Positions 53,422 through 61,363 of a DNA stretch of 64,000 nucleotides are shown here, one piece after another; the stretch's first letter is position 1, and each line of letters opens with the position of its first letter. Origin of the DNA: Methylobacterium terricola (GTDB lineage Bacteria > Pseudomonadota > Alphaproteobacteria > Rhizobiales > Beijerinckiaceae); assembly GCF_006151805.1 (NCBI RefSeq), contig NZ_VDDA01000017.1, positions 81,543 through 145,542 on the forward strand, given 5' to 3'. Both the position numbers and the translations under genes were made by a program. The notes beneath the pieces are model-generated. The model searched no databases and was not told the DNA's origin. It saw only the letters and a list, made by a program, of their open reading frames with translations.

Positions 53422-53691
53422 ATGCGTACCCGAGTTCGCGAGCAGGTTCGGCCGGACGAGTCCGCCGCCCCGGCTCAGGCTCCCGTGCGGGCTTCCACCG
53501 GCCTCCGGGATGCTGCCACTTCGCGGGATTCCGCGCCTCTGCCGGGCAATGCCCCCTGGCGCCGTGCGGCGCCGCTCACCGCCGAGGATACGGCCCTGCC
53601 GGGTCGCATGCTCATGCTGCTCAGCCGGCTCCACCGGAGCGAGATGCAGCTAAAAGCCGATTCCGAGGCCGCCGGGACGCAGGGCGCCTGA
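53422..53691 (+). CDS. Small protein of unknown function, probably stress-induced
   Basis: 89 residues, Arg/Ala/Pro-rich and without Cys. The first 50 residues look disordered. Residues 53-80 (LTAEDTALPGRMLMLLSRLHRSEM) could form one amphipathic helix. AAGGA lies 8 nt before the ATG at 53422. It stands behind a perfect EcfG-type promoter, and a strong hairpin (53710-53744) follows the stop. No family recognised. The promoter and ribosome binding site are the main evidence that it is expressed. Confidence 0.6.
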   Translation: MRTRVREQVRPDESAAPAQAPVRASTGLRDAATSRDSAPLPGNAPWRRAAPLTAEDTALPGRMLMLLSRLHRSEMQLKADSEAAGTQGA

Positions 53692-53709
53692 TCCGAGCGG
53701 GCGTCGCGC

Positions 53710-53744
53710 TGCCCCGGATGGTCGCCAGCCGGCCATCCGGGGCA
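53710..53744 (+). terminator. Hairpin after the 89-residue gene
   Basis: TGCCCCGGATGG pairs perfectly with CCATCCGGGGCA (12 bp, loop 11 nt). There is no T-run, so it is a weak or Rho-assisted terminator, and it could serve the convergent SDR gene as well. Confidence 0.5.
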
Positions 53745-53779
53745 GCCGATCGACGGGGATCGGCCGCGATCGCTCCGCC

Positions 53780-54556
53780 TCACGCCCCCAGGCGCGAGCC
53801 CAGGCGGGCATCCGGGACGTAGCCGCGGTTCCAGGTCGGGCTGATCACCACCTCGTTCAGGCAGACGTGCTTCGGGCGCGTCGCGACGAACAGGATCAAC
53901 GCCGCCATGTCGTCGGGCTGGAGCATGCGGGCGCGATCCTCGGCGCTGACGGGCACCGGGCGCTTGTCGAGGATCGGCGTCGCCACCTCGGCCGGGCACA
54001 GGACCGTCGAGCGGATGCCGTTGACGCATTCCTCCATGTTGATGCTGTGGCTCATCGCCACCACGGCGTGCTTGGCCGCGGTGTAAGCCGGGCCGCTGAC
54101 CGGACTGACGTAGCGCCCGGCCCAGGAGGCGGTGTGGATCAGGACGCCGTCGCCCTGCCGGCGCATCAGCGGCAGCACCGCCAGCGAGGCGTAGAAGGCG
54201 CTCGACAGGTTGGCGGCGATCACCGCCTGCGCCCCGTCCGGCGACAGGGCGTCCCAGCGCCGCTCGCGCACGTTGCTGCCGGCATTGCTCACCAGCACGT
54301 CGAGCCGGCCGAAGCGCTCGGCGATGCCGGCGACGATCGCCTGGATGCGGGCCGAATCCGTGACGTCGCCGGACTCGACCAGGGCCTCGCCGCCGGCCTC
54401 GGCGATGCGCGCCGCGAGTGCCCGCAACGGCTCCTCCCGCCGCCCGGTGAGCACCACCCGGGCCCCCGCCCCCGCGAGGGCCAGAGCCGCCGCCTCGCCG
54501 ATGCCGCTGCCCGCACCCGTCACCCAGGCGATCTTGCCGGTGAGATCCTGGCTCAT
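53780..54556 (-). CDS. SDR family oxidoreductase
   Basis: A 258-residue classical short-chain dehydrogenase. The cofactor motif TGAGSGIG is at 14-21 and NAG (near 91) is present. The catalytic Tyr and Lys are in YTAAK, with a Ser in the preceding HTASWAGRY. GRRE after beta-2 suggests NADP(H). The start at 54556 has GGGAGGAG about 7 nt upstream. A degenerate EcfG-like site (GGAAC-N16-CGCT) lies 96 nt before it. The substrate is not visible. Confidence 0.9.
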   Translation of the reverse strand: MSQDLTGKIAWVTGAGSGIGEAAALALAGAGARVVLTGRREEPLRALAARIAEAGGEALVESGDVTDSARIQAIVAGIAERFGRLDVLVSNAGSNVRERRWDALSPDGAQAVIAANLSSAFYASLAVLPLMRRQGDGVLIHTASWAGRYVSPVSGPAYTAAKHAVVAMSHSINMEECVNGIRSTVLCPAEVATPILDKRPVPVSAEDRARMLQPDDMAALILFVATRPKHVCLNEVVISPTWNRGYVPDARLGSRLGA

Positions 54557-54968
54557 GGTCGTCTCCTCCCTGTCCTTGTCGTTCGCCGACCCTGCGCCGT
54601 GAGCGGAGCGGGCCGTCCCGACTGTCTGCCCAGTTCCGATGGCACGGCGCAAGCGTGCGGGCGACGGTCCGGTTCCCAATCGTCGGGATCGGTTCGATCG
54701 CGGGGGAGCCGGGACGAAGGCAGGATGTCGTCACGCGCCACCGGCGCAGGGCGGTCGGCGGAAACGGCGTGGCGCGGGCTTCCCGCTTGCGGATCACGGG
54801 CAAGCCCGCGATCTGTCGGCGAGGTGGGACGTCCCGCGACACGCATCGACGCCGAGACGACACGGAGGCGAGCAATAAAAAAAACGGACTCCACGCAGTC
54901 GGGGGCCGCGTCGAGTCCGTCGGACGTCGCCCCGCGTGCCAGTCACGCAAAGGCCCTCAACGATCTGA
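54557..54968. other. Intergenic region, 412 nt
   Basis: Between the SDR gene start and the 27-residue gene on the same strand. It contains the terminator of the small gene (54877-54919) and possibly the SDR promoter. No other gene is seen. Confidence 0.5.
54877..54919 (-). terminator. Rho-independent terminator of the 27-residue gene
   Basis: Read on the minus strand, CGGACTCGACGC pairs with GCGTGGAGTCCG (one mismatch) and is followed by eight T. It lies 50 nt after the stop of the 27-residue gene. Confidence 0.85.
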
Positions 54969-55052
54969 TCAGTGCAGGTAGCCCAGGAAGAACAGGATCA
55001 GGATGATCGGGATCGGAATACCGATCAACCACAGCAGCCCACCCTTCATCAT
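54969..55052 (-). CDS. 27-residue hydrophobic membrane peptide
   Basis: A tiny gene starting ATGATGAAG with GGAGG 5 nt upstream. The 27 residues have two Met and KGG at the start, then an unbroken hydrophobic segment (WLIGIPIPIILILFFLGYL) and a C-terminal His. It should span the inner membrane once. Similar micro-peptides with the GIPIPI motif are widespread in Hyphomicrobiales. A perfect GGAAC-N17-CGTT promoter lies upstream and a rho-independent terminator downstream, so it forms a complete single-gene unit despite its size. Confidence 0.8.
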   Translation of the reverse strand: MMKGGLLWLIGIPIPIILILFFLGYLH

Positions 55053-55092
55053 TCGCGCCTCCATGACTCCATGAATACTCTTATGGAGTAAC

Positions 55093-55118
55093 AACGGAGC
55101 TTGGCGCGATCTGGTTCC
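55093..55118 (-). promoter_or_regulatory. EcfG-type promoter of the 27-residue gene, perfect consensus
   Basis: On the minus strand GGAAC (55118-55114) and CGTT (55096-55093) are 17 bases apart. CGTT ends 40 nt before the start codon. Confidence 0.7.
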
Positions 55119-55155
55119 GGCCGAACACGAACGCGGGAGCGGTGCCCGCCGCCCC

Positions 55156-56877
55156 TCACGCCGCCCGCCCCACCGCCGCGCTCGCCGCCGCGACGCTGAC
55201 CCGGTCGCGCCCCCGCGCCTTGGCCTCGTAGAGCGCCGCGTCGGCCCGCGCGATCGCCGCCTGGATGTCCGCGTCCTGCCCCGACAGGACGGCCACGCCG
55301 ATGCTCACCGTGACCGGTATGACGCGGCCGCCATGGGCAATCCCGGCGCCCCGCACGGCGAGGCACAGGCGCTCGGAAATCTGCGCCGCCTCGGTCACGC
55401 CGAGGCCGACGAGCAGCACCACGAATTCCTCGCCGCCGAAGCGGGCCACCGTATCGGTGCCGCGCACCGCCTCCGCCAGCAGGTCGCCGACATGGCGGAT
55501 CACCGCGTCGCCGGCATCGTGGCCGTGCTGGTCGTTGACGCGCTTGAAATGATCGATGTCGACCACGAGCACGGCCACGCCGCAGCGACCGCCGCGGGCC
55601 TGCACGAAGGCGTCCTCGGCCGGCTTGATGAAGCCGCGCCGGTTGAGGAGGCCGGTCAGCACGTCGGTGCCGGCGACCTGCCGCAGATCCTCGATCTGAC
55701 GCCGGTAATACGCCGCGACGCGGGTCGAGCGCTGGGTCGCGTCGCTGAGCTCGCGCTCGACGGAACCGATCCGGCGCAGGAGCGAGCGCAGGGCCGCCGA
55801 CAGGGCGACGAATTCCCGTGCGCCGTCGAGGCGCGGCAGCGTCGTCGCGTCGGCGTCGCGGCCGAACCGGTCGGCCGCCTCGGTCATCCGCCGGAGCGGG
55901 GCGGCGGCGCGGCGGCCGAGGCCCCAGGCGAGGGCGATGCCGGTCAGGGCCGCCACGGCGCCGAGTCCGAGCAGCGCCTGGATCGAGCGTTGCATCGGGG
56001 CGAAGGCCTGCACCTCGGGCCGGGTCGCGACCACGATCCAGCCGAGGCCGGGATCGCCGCCGGCAATCCCGCTCCGCTCGCCCGTCGCCGCCGAGGCGAA
56101 GCCGGCAAGCCGCGTCTCGCCGTCGATCACGGCCGCGAAGGTCCCACGCCCCCCCTCGACCATGGTGCCGAGCCGGGCCGGGCCGAACGGCGCCGTCCCG
56201 AGATGCGGCCCCAGGATCACCCGCCCGCGGCGGTCGAGCACCCACAGATCGGTGCCCGCCAGCCCCTCGTCGAGGAGGCGGCGGCGCGCCCGGATGGCCC
56301 AGTCCCAGCTCACGTGGCCGCCGAGGACGCCGATGACCCGGCCGGCGGCGTCGCGCACCGGCGCTGCCAGGTCGACGAGGCGCAGGGGCTCGGGCTCGGT
56401 GCGGACGAGGCGGCGGCCGAGGAGCACCGCCTCGTGCACGTCGCTGACATTGGGCTTGGCGAGACCGGTCTCGAACCAGGTCCGCCCGTTCATCGCCAGG
56501 TCTTCGAGCAGGCCTTCGGTGCCGACCCGCACCCGCCCGTCCGGCGTCACGAAGCCGAGCCAGGCATAGTCGGGCGCCGTCGTCCGCATGGCGGAGAGGA
56601 CACCACGGATCATCGCCGGGTCGCCGGTCCAGCGCTCACGCAGGGGTTCGAGGCCGGCGACGACCTGGATCTCGCGAAACCGCTCGCGCAGGGTGGTGTC
56701 GAGGCTCTCGGCCATGCCGGCGGCGAGGCGGGCGAGCCGCGCCTCGGCGAGCCGGACGGTACTCCGCCGCTCGAGCCAGACGGCGCCGCCCACCGTGACC
56801 GCGACCAGGGCGAGGCAGAGCAGGCCGACCAGCGCGGCGAGCTGGTGCTCGAAGCGGAGCCGATTCCGGAACGACAC
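55156..56877 (-). CDS. Membrane diguanylate cyclase with extracytoplasmic sensor domain
   Basis: 573 residues. TM1 is at about 12-34. A Cache-like sensor region follows (about 40-290: LGFVTPDGRVRVGTE, LAAPVRDAAGRVIGVLGGHV). TM2 is at about 300-320. A linker leads into a GGDEF domain with the active GGEEF at 481-485. The inhibitory I-site RxxD (RGTD, 472-475) is intact, 5 residues before it. GTDVLTGLLNRRGF and DIDHFKRVNDQHGHDAGD are typical. It should make cyclic di-GMP with feedback control in response to an external ligand. No EAL domain is present. Confidence 0.94.
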   Translation of the reverse strand: MSFRNRLRFEHQLAALVGLLCLALVAVTVGGAVWLERRSTVRLAEARLARLAAGMAESLDTTLRERFREIQVVAGLEPLRERWTGDPAMIRGVLSAMRTTAPDYAWLGFVTPDGRVRVGTEGLLEDLAMNGRTWFETGLAKPNVSDVHEAVLLGRRLVRTEPEPLRLVDLAAPVRDAAGRVIGVLGGHVSWDWAIRARRRLLDEGLAGTDLWVLDRRGRVILGPHLGTAPFGPARLGTMVEGGRGTFAAVIDGETRLAGFASAATGERSGIAGGDPGLGWIVVATRPEVQAFAPMQRSIQALLGLGAVAALTGIALAWGLGRRAAAPLRRMTEAADRFGRDADATTLPRLDGAREFVALSAALRSLLRRIGSVERELSDATQRSTRVAAYYRRQIEDLRQVAGTDVLTGLLNRRGFIKPAEDAFVQARGGRCGVAVLVVDIDHFKRVNDQHGHDAGDAVIRHVGDLLAEAVRGTDTVARFGGEEFVVLLVGLGVTEAAQISERLCLAVRGAGIAHGGRVIPVTVSIGVAVLSGQDADIQAAIARADAALYEAKARGRDRVSVAAASAAVGRAA

Positions 56878-57190
56878 GACGCACCTCCGCGACTGGAGGC
56901 CCGTTCTCCCGTGTCGGCCATAACGACAGGTTCAGCCGATCGCTCGCATTCGAACGATCGCGTCGTCCCCGGGGTGACGATCGATCTCAGCGCCCGTCGC
57001 GGTCGCATGCCGTGGCGTCGTCCGCCGAGATTTGGGCGCTGCCGCAGAGTTTTATCACGGAACGAGCCATCACGCCCGCGAACTCTGCTTGGAACCACGC
57101 TCGATCGCACGGCGATCAGGTGCGGCTCCAGGTCTTTGATCTTGCCCTGTCGCCTGCGACGAACCGCTATCCGCCCCGGCGAAAGATGCT
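56878..57190. other. Intergenic region upstream of the diguanylate cyclase gene
   Basis: About 310 nt between the cyclase start and the 83-residue gene on the same strand. It is largely free of coding signals. It ends with a copy of the dispersed repeat (57124-57194). Confidence 0.45.
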
Positions 57191-57194
57191 CTAG
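57124..57194 (-). repeat. Dispersed palindromic repeat, copy A
   Basis: On the minus strand it reads from CTAGAGCATCTTTCGCCG through GCGGTTCGTCGCAGGC to CAAAGACCTGGAGCC, aligned with copies at 20630-20701 and 26289-26350. Its CTAG end supplies the TAG stop codon of the 83-residue gene. Confidence 0.7.
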
Positions 57195-57442
57195 GGCTGG
57201 TCCTGGTTGTCCGGGTCCGGGCGGCGCCCCTGGCTGTGGAGCCGCCGCTCATGCGCGCCCCGCTCGGCGGCGTCGGTGAGGTGGGTGATGAGGGCACCGG
57301 CGGCGCCGAGGGGGATCAGCAGGAAGATCGTGCCGCCATCGGGCCCGCTCACCTCAGCCGCCAGGGTATCGCCGCCGTCGATGGTGCTGACGGCGGTGAT
57401 GCTGGTGATCGAGAGAACCCGGGGTCGTGCGTCATCGGTCAT
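57191..57442 (-). CDS. Small protein of unknown function
   Basis: 83 residues. The N-terminal half (MTDDARPRVLSITSITAVS) is followed by a short beta-like segment and a hydrophobic stretch (FLLIPLGAAGALITHL), then a charged tail. GGAG lies 9 nt before the ATG. It is too short and plain to assign. Its TAG stop falls in the end of a dispersed repeat. Confidence 0.55.
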   Translation of the reverse strand: MTDDARPRVLSITSITAVSTIDGGDTLAAEVSGPDGGTIFLLIPLGAAGALITHLTDAAERGAHERRLHSQGRRPDPDNQDQP

Positions 57443-57574
57443 GCCTGCCACTCCTGCGGCACAGATGCCACGAAAGCGGCGCTGAACAATTACTACCGCG
57501 TTACACGATAGAGAAAATTCGTCCATCGTGAAGAGCCGATCGTCTTAGGCCGATCGGTCGAGACGGAAGCGCCG

Positions 57575-59113
57575 TCACGGCGCCGCGCAGGTCATGCCGC
57601 CGCCCTCGGCCCGCGCGACCTGCGGATAGGCGCAAACCGGCCGCGACCACAGGACCGCCCCGCCGGCATCGCGCTTCGTCGCCGTGAGCTCGCGCGGAGC
57701 CTCGCCGGACTCGACCCAGCGCTCGAGCGCCGTCAGCGGATCGATGCCGGTATCGGCGATGCCCGGCCCCTCGGTGCCGATCCCGCAATGATCCATGCCC
57801 GGCACCATGAACAGGCGTGCGGTATCCTTGAGCTTGTCGAGGCCGCCCGCCCCCTTGGCGAGGGCCTCGTAGAAGGCGACGCTCAGGAACGGCGTGACCA
57901 GCGGGTCGCCCCAGCCGTGATAGATCAGGAGCTTGCCGCCGGCGTCGCGGAACGCAGCCAGATCGGCGACGGGCCGCACGGTAGCGCTCGCCGGGTCGTA
58001 GGTGGCGGCGTTGTAGACCTGCGCCTGCGGCGCCAGCCGGGCCGGATCGGTCGAGACATCGAAATCCGTCACGCGATAGGCCGGCCCGGGCGAGGGCCAG
58101 AAGGCCATGTAGCGCAGGAAATCGGCGGCGAAGAGCGGCAGGATCGCCGGTGCGTTGCCCAAGCCCGTGAGCCAGCGCGGCCAATGCACCTCCGAGCCGA
58201 GCGGAATGCCGCCCGGGTAGAGTTGCCGGCCGGCGGCGTCGGTCGGCCCAGCATACCATTTCTCCAGCACCCCGACCTCGGCGTCGCTCAGGCACTCGGG
58301 CGCGGCGGGCCCGGTGCAGCGCAGGGAGGACGGCGTGAAGCCGCATTGCCGCGGATCGGCGACGAGCCCCTTCGTCCCCGAGTCGCCGCAGGCCGCCGCG
58401 ACCGCGTCGGCCACCAGCCTGACCCGCGGCGTGGTCAGGATCGGCTTGCCGTCGGCGCCAGCATTCGCCTTCGTCACCCAGGCGAAGGTGGTGGCGACGA
58501 GGCCGGTGTAATCGAGGGCCGGCGCCCCGCTGATGATCCCGTCGAAATCCTTGGGGTATTTCAGCGCCTCCATCGCCGCCATGCGGCCGCCGGTGGAGCA
58601 GCCGGCGAAGTAGGATTTCGCTTGCGGCCGGTCGTAGAAGGCCCGCACCAGCGCCTTGCTGACCCGGGCGGTCTCGGTCACCGCGCGCTGCCCCCAGTCC
58701 ATCCGGGCGACGAGGTCGGCGACCGCCCAGCGCCCGTCGGCCGAGCCGGTGCCCCAATGGCCGGAATCCATCGTCGAGGCGGCGTAGCCCCGGCGCAGGC
58801 CGTGATTCATCGCGTTGGTGAAGCCGGGCGCGTCGGCGTTGAGGGTGCCACAGAAGCCGCCGCAGCCCGTGCCGTAATACTTGCCGTTCCAGTTCTGCAG
58901 CGGCAGCCGCACCTCGAAACTGATCGCCGGCCGCACCGTGCCGAGCACCCGGCAATAACCCGGCAGGTCGCCGGCGGCCGGCACCTCGGCGGCGGAGTGG
59001 AGGTTCACCGCCTCGATCCTCAGGGTGGCGAGCGCCCCGCACTCGCCGGCGAGCGCCGGCGCCGCCATCAGGCCGGCCGCCATCCCGACCGCGACCCCGA
59101 GTGTCCACCGCAT
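57575..59113 (-). CDS. Tannase/feruloyl esterase family alpha/beta hydrolase
   Basis: A 512-residue exported esterase. A signal peptide is visible (about 1-22, ending ALAGE). The nucleophile Ser is in FAGCSTGGRMA (near 172), the Cys next to it is typical of the family, and the His is in PGMDHCGIG near 445. CGGFCG and other Cys suggest disulfides, in keeping with a periplasmic or secreted enzyme. Substrates of the family are galloyl, feruloyl or terephthalate-type aromatic esters; the plant-associated habit of the genus fits, but the substrate is inference. Confidence 0.9.
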   Translation of the reverse strand: MRWTLGVAVGMAAGLMAAPALAGECGALATLRIEAVNLHSAAEVPAAGDLPGYCRVLGTVRPAISFEVRLPLQNWNGKYYGTGCGGFCGTLNADAPGFTNAMNHGLRRGYAASTMDSGHWGTGSADGRWAVADLVARMDWGQRAVTETARVSKALVRAFYDRPQAKSYFAGCSTGGRMAAMEALKYPKDFDGIISGAPALDYTGLVATTFAWVTKANAGADGKPILTTPRVRLVADAVAAACGDSGTKGLVADPRQCGFTPSSLRCTGPAAPECLSDAEVGVLEKWYAGPTDAAGRQLYPGGIPLGSEVHWPRWLTGLGNAPAILPLFAADFLRYMAFWPSPGPAYRVTDFDVSTDPARLAPQAQVYNAATYDPASATVRPVADLAAFRDAGGKLLIYHGWGDPLVTPFLSVAFYEALAKGAGGLDKLKDTARLFMVPGMDHCGIGTEGPGIADTGIDPLTALERWVESGEAPRELTATKRDAGGAVLWSRPVCAYPQVARAEGGGMTCAAP

Positions 59114-59215
59114 CGTCCCCTCCCGGCTTTTCCGGGAGCTTAACCGAACCCCTTGCGCCGTCGCCAGTGGAATGCGCTAAACCCGCCGGAACGACGGATC
59201 AGGGCGGGAACCACG

Positions 59216-60853
59216 ATGGCAGGCAGCAGCGCCGGCGACGACTTCCAGGATTTCGGCACCTACGACTTCATCGTGGTCGGGGCGGGCTCGGCGGGCTGCG
59301 TGCTCGCCAACCGCCTCTCGGCCGATCCCGGCCGGCGGGTGCTGGTGCTGGAGGCGGGCGGGCGCGACAACTGGATCTGGTTCCACATCCCCGCCGGCTA
59401 CCTCTTCGCCATCGGCAACAAGCGGGCGGACTGGCTGTTCACCACCCAGGCCGAGGCCGGGCTGAACGGGCGCCAGCTCGCCTATCCCCGCGGCAAGGTC
59501 ATCGGCGGCTCGTCGGCCATCAACGCGATGATCTACATGCGCGGCCAGGCCGCCGATTACGACGGCTGGCGCCAGCTCGGTCTCGACGGCTGGGGCTGGG
59601 ACGACGTGCTGCCCTACTTCCTCAAGCACGAGGACCACATCGCGCCGCCCAATGCCTTCCACCGCTCCGGCGGCGAGTGGCGGGTCGAGCCGCCGCGGAT
59701 CCGCTGGGCGATCCTCGATGCGATCCGCGACGCGGCGGAGGCTGCCGGCATCCCCAAGATCCCGGATTTCAACACCGGCGACAACGAGGGCTCGTCCTAC
59801 TTCCAGGTCAACCAGCGCCGGGGTCGGCGCTGGAGCGCGGCCCGCGGCTTTCTCAAGCCGGCGCTGAGCCGCCCGAACCTGCGGCTCGAGACCGGGATCC
59901 ACGTCGAGCGGGTGCTGATCGAGGACGGGCGCGCCGCCGGGGTCGTGTTCGCGCGCGGCGGGCAGCGTTACGTCGCCCGGGCGAGCGGCGAGGTGGTGCT
60001 CTCGGCCGGCGCCGTCGCGACCCCGAAACTCCTCGAACTCTCCGGCATCGGCGACGGGGCCCGGCTCCGGGACCTCGGGATCGATGTCGCGCATCACGCC
60101 CCGGGGGTGGGCGAGAACCTCCAGGACCACCTGCAGATCCGCCCGGTCTACAAGGTGACCGGCGTCCCGACGCTCAACCTCACCTACGCCAACCTGATCA
60201 AGCGCGGCTGGATGGGCGTCGAATACGCGCTGTTCCGCACCGGCCCGCTGACCATGGCGCCGAGCCAGGTCGGGGTGTTCACCCGCTCCTCGCCCGACTA
60301 CGCCACCGCCAACCTCGAATACCACTTCCAGCCGCTCTCCCTCGACAAATGGGGTGAGGGCCTGCATCCCTTCGGCGCCTTCACGGCGAGCGTCTGCAAC
60401 CTGCGCCCGTCGAGCCGCGGCAGCGTGCATGCGGGAAGCCCCGATCCGCTGGCGCCGCCGGAGATCCGCCCGAACTACCTCTCGACCGAGGAGGACCGGC
60501 GCGTGGCCGTGGATTCGCTGAAACTCACACGCCGCATCGTGGCCCAGGCGCCGCTCGCCCGCTACCGGCCGGAGGAGCACCTGCCGGGCCCCTCGATCGC
60601 CAGCGACGTCGACCTGCTCAAGGCGGCGGGCGACCTCGGCACCACGATCTTCCATCCCGTCGGCACCGCCCGGATGGGGGCCGACCACGATGCCGGCGCA
60701 GTGCTCGACGCGCGCCTGCGGGTGCGCGGGATCCGAGGCCTGCGGGTGGCCGACGCCTCGGCGATGCCGCGCATCCCGTCCGGCAACACCAACTCGCCGA
60801 CGATCATGCTGGCCGAGAAGGGCGCGGCGATGATCCTGGAGGATGCGCGCTGA
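59216..60853 (+). CDS. GMC family FAD oxidoreductase (choline/alcohol dehydrogenase type)
   Basis: A 545-residue GMC flavoprotein. The FAD motif GAGSAG is at 22-27, then LVLEAGG and the GMC signature GKVIGGSSAINAMIYMRGQ, with LSAGAVATPKLLELSGIG in the middle. The catalytic His is in FHPVGTARMG, with NTNSPTIMLAEKGA near the end. No signal peptide. It oxidises an alcohol; choline-dehydrogenase-like enzymes with this motif set often act on long-chain or terpenoid alcohols. It is divergent from the tannase-type esterase with 102 nt between. Confidence 0.92.
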   Translation: MAGSSAGDDFQDFGTYDFIVVGAGSAGCVLANRLSADPGRRVLVLEAGGRDNWIWFHIPAGYLFAIGNKRADWLFTTQAEAGLNGRQLAYPRGKVIGGSSAINAMIYMRGQAADYDGWRQLGLDGWGWDDVLPYFLKHEDHIAPPNAFHRSGGEWRVEPPRIRWAILDAIRDAAEAAGIPKIPDFNTGDNEGSSYFQVNQRRGRRWSAARGFLKPALSRPNLRLETGIHVERVLIEDGRAAGVVFARGGQRYVARASGEVVLSAGAVATPKLLELSGIGDGARLRDLGIDVAHHAPGVGENLQDHLQIRPVYKVTGVPTLNLTYANLIKRGWMGVEYALFRTGPLTMAPSQVGVFTRSSPDYATANLEYHFQPLSLDKWGEGLHPFGAFTASVCNLRPSSRGSVHAGSPDPLAPPEIRPNYLSTEEDRRVAVDSLKLTRRIVAQAPLARYRPEEHLPGPSIASDVDLLKAAGDLGTTIFHPVGTARMGADHDAGAVLDARLRVRGIRGLRVADASAMPRIPSGNTNSPTIMLAEKGAAMILEDAR

Positions 60854-60871
60854 GGCCTCCGGCCTCGGCCC

Positions 60872-61162
60872 CTACTCCGCTGCCATGAGCACCGGCGCCC
60901 GCTGGCTCGCGGACAGGTAGATCAGGCACGAGCAGCGCAGCAGCGAGGCGAAGTTGCGCACCTCGCCGTGGCGCTCCAGCACCTCGTCGTGGAGCTTGGT
61001 GGCGAATTTCGCCACGCTCAGCCCCTCCTGGCGGGCGATCTCCTCCAGAATGGTCCAGAACGCCGTCTCGAGGCGCAGCGACGTGCAGTGCCCGCCGATC
61101 CGCAGCGAGCGCGTCTCGTAGGCGTAGCGCTCCGGCGTCTGCTCGGCGAAGATCCGGCACAT
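60872..61162 (-). CDS. Ribbon-helix-helix (RHH_4) domain protein
   Basis: 96 residues. TSLRLETAFWTILEEIARQEGLSV (residues 27-50) is a ribbon-helix-helix type segment, followed by FATKLHDEVL and a conserved C-terminal NFASLLRCSCLIYL. This RHH_4 group (PF13467) is common in alphaproteobacteria and is thought to bind DNA, though few members are tested. It ends 18 nt after the GMC gene stop, tail to tail. Confidence 0.85.
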   Translation of the reverse strand: MCRIFAEQTPERYAYETRSLRIGGHCTSLRLETAFWTILEEIARQEGLSVAKFATKLHDEVLERHGEVRNFASLLRCSCLIYLSASQRAPVLMAAE

Positions 61163-61363
61163 GGGGGGCTCCTCCCTGTCTGTCGGGGAAGACTATTGAA
61201 GCGGGGGGCGGATCGGCAAGCGGCCGATGCGTCGCGGGCGAGACGATCGCGGCGCAGCATTTTCCCCGGTACCATGGCGAGGGCGGGCCCGCGACGATCG
61301 CGAATCGTCCGTGCAGCCTTGGCGGTGAGGCTGCGTTGACTCCCGAACATCCGGGAGAACGCG

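Noticed and set aside
54652..54676. EcfG promoter for the SDR gene
   Set aside because: GGAAC-N16-CGCT has a mismatch in the critical -10 T and lies 96 nt from the start. Mentioned with the gene but not counted as a site.
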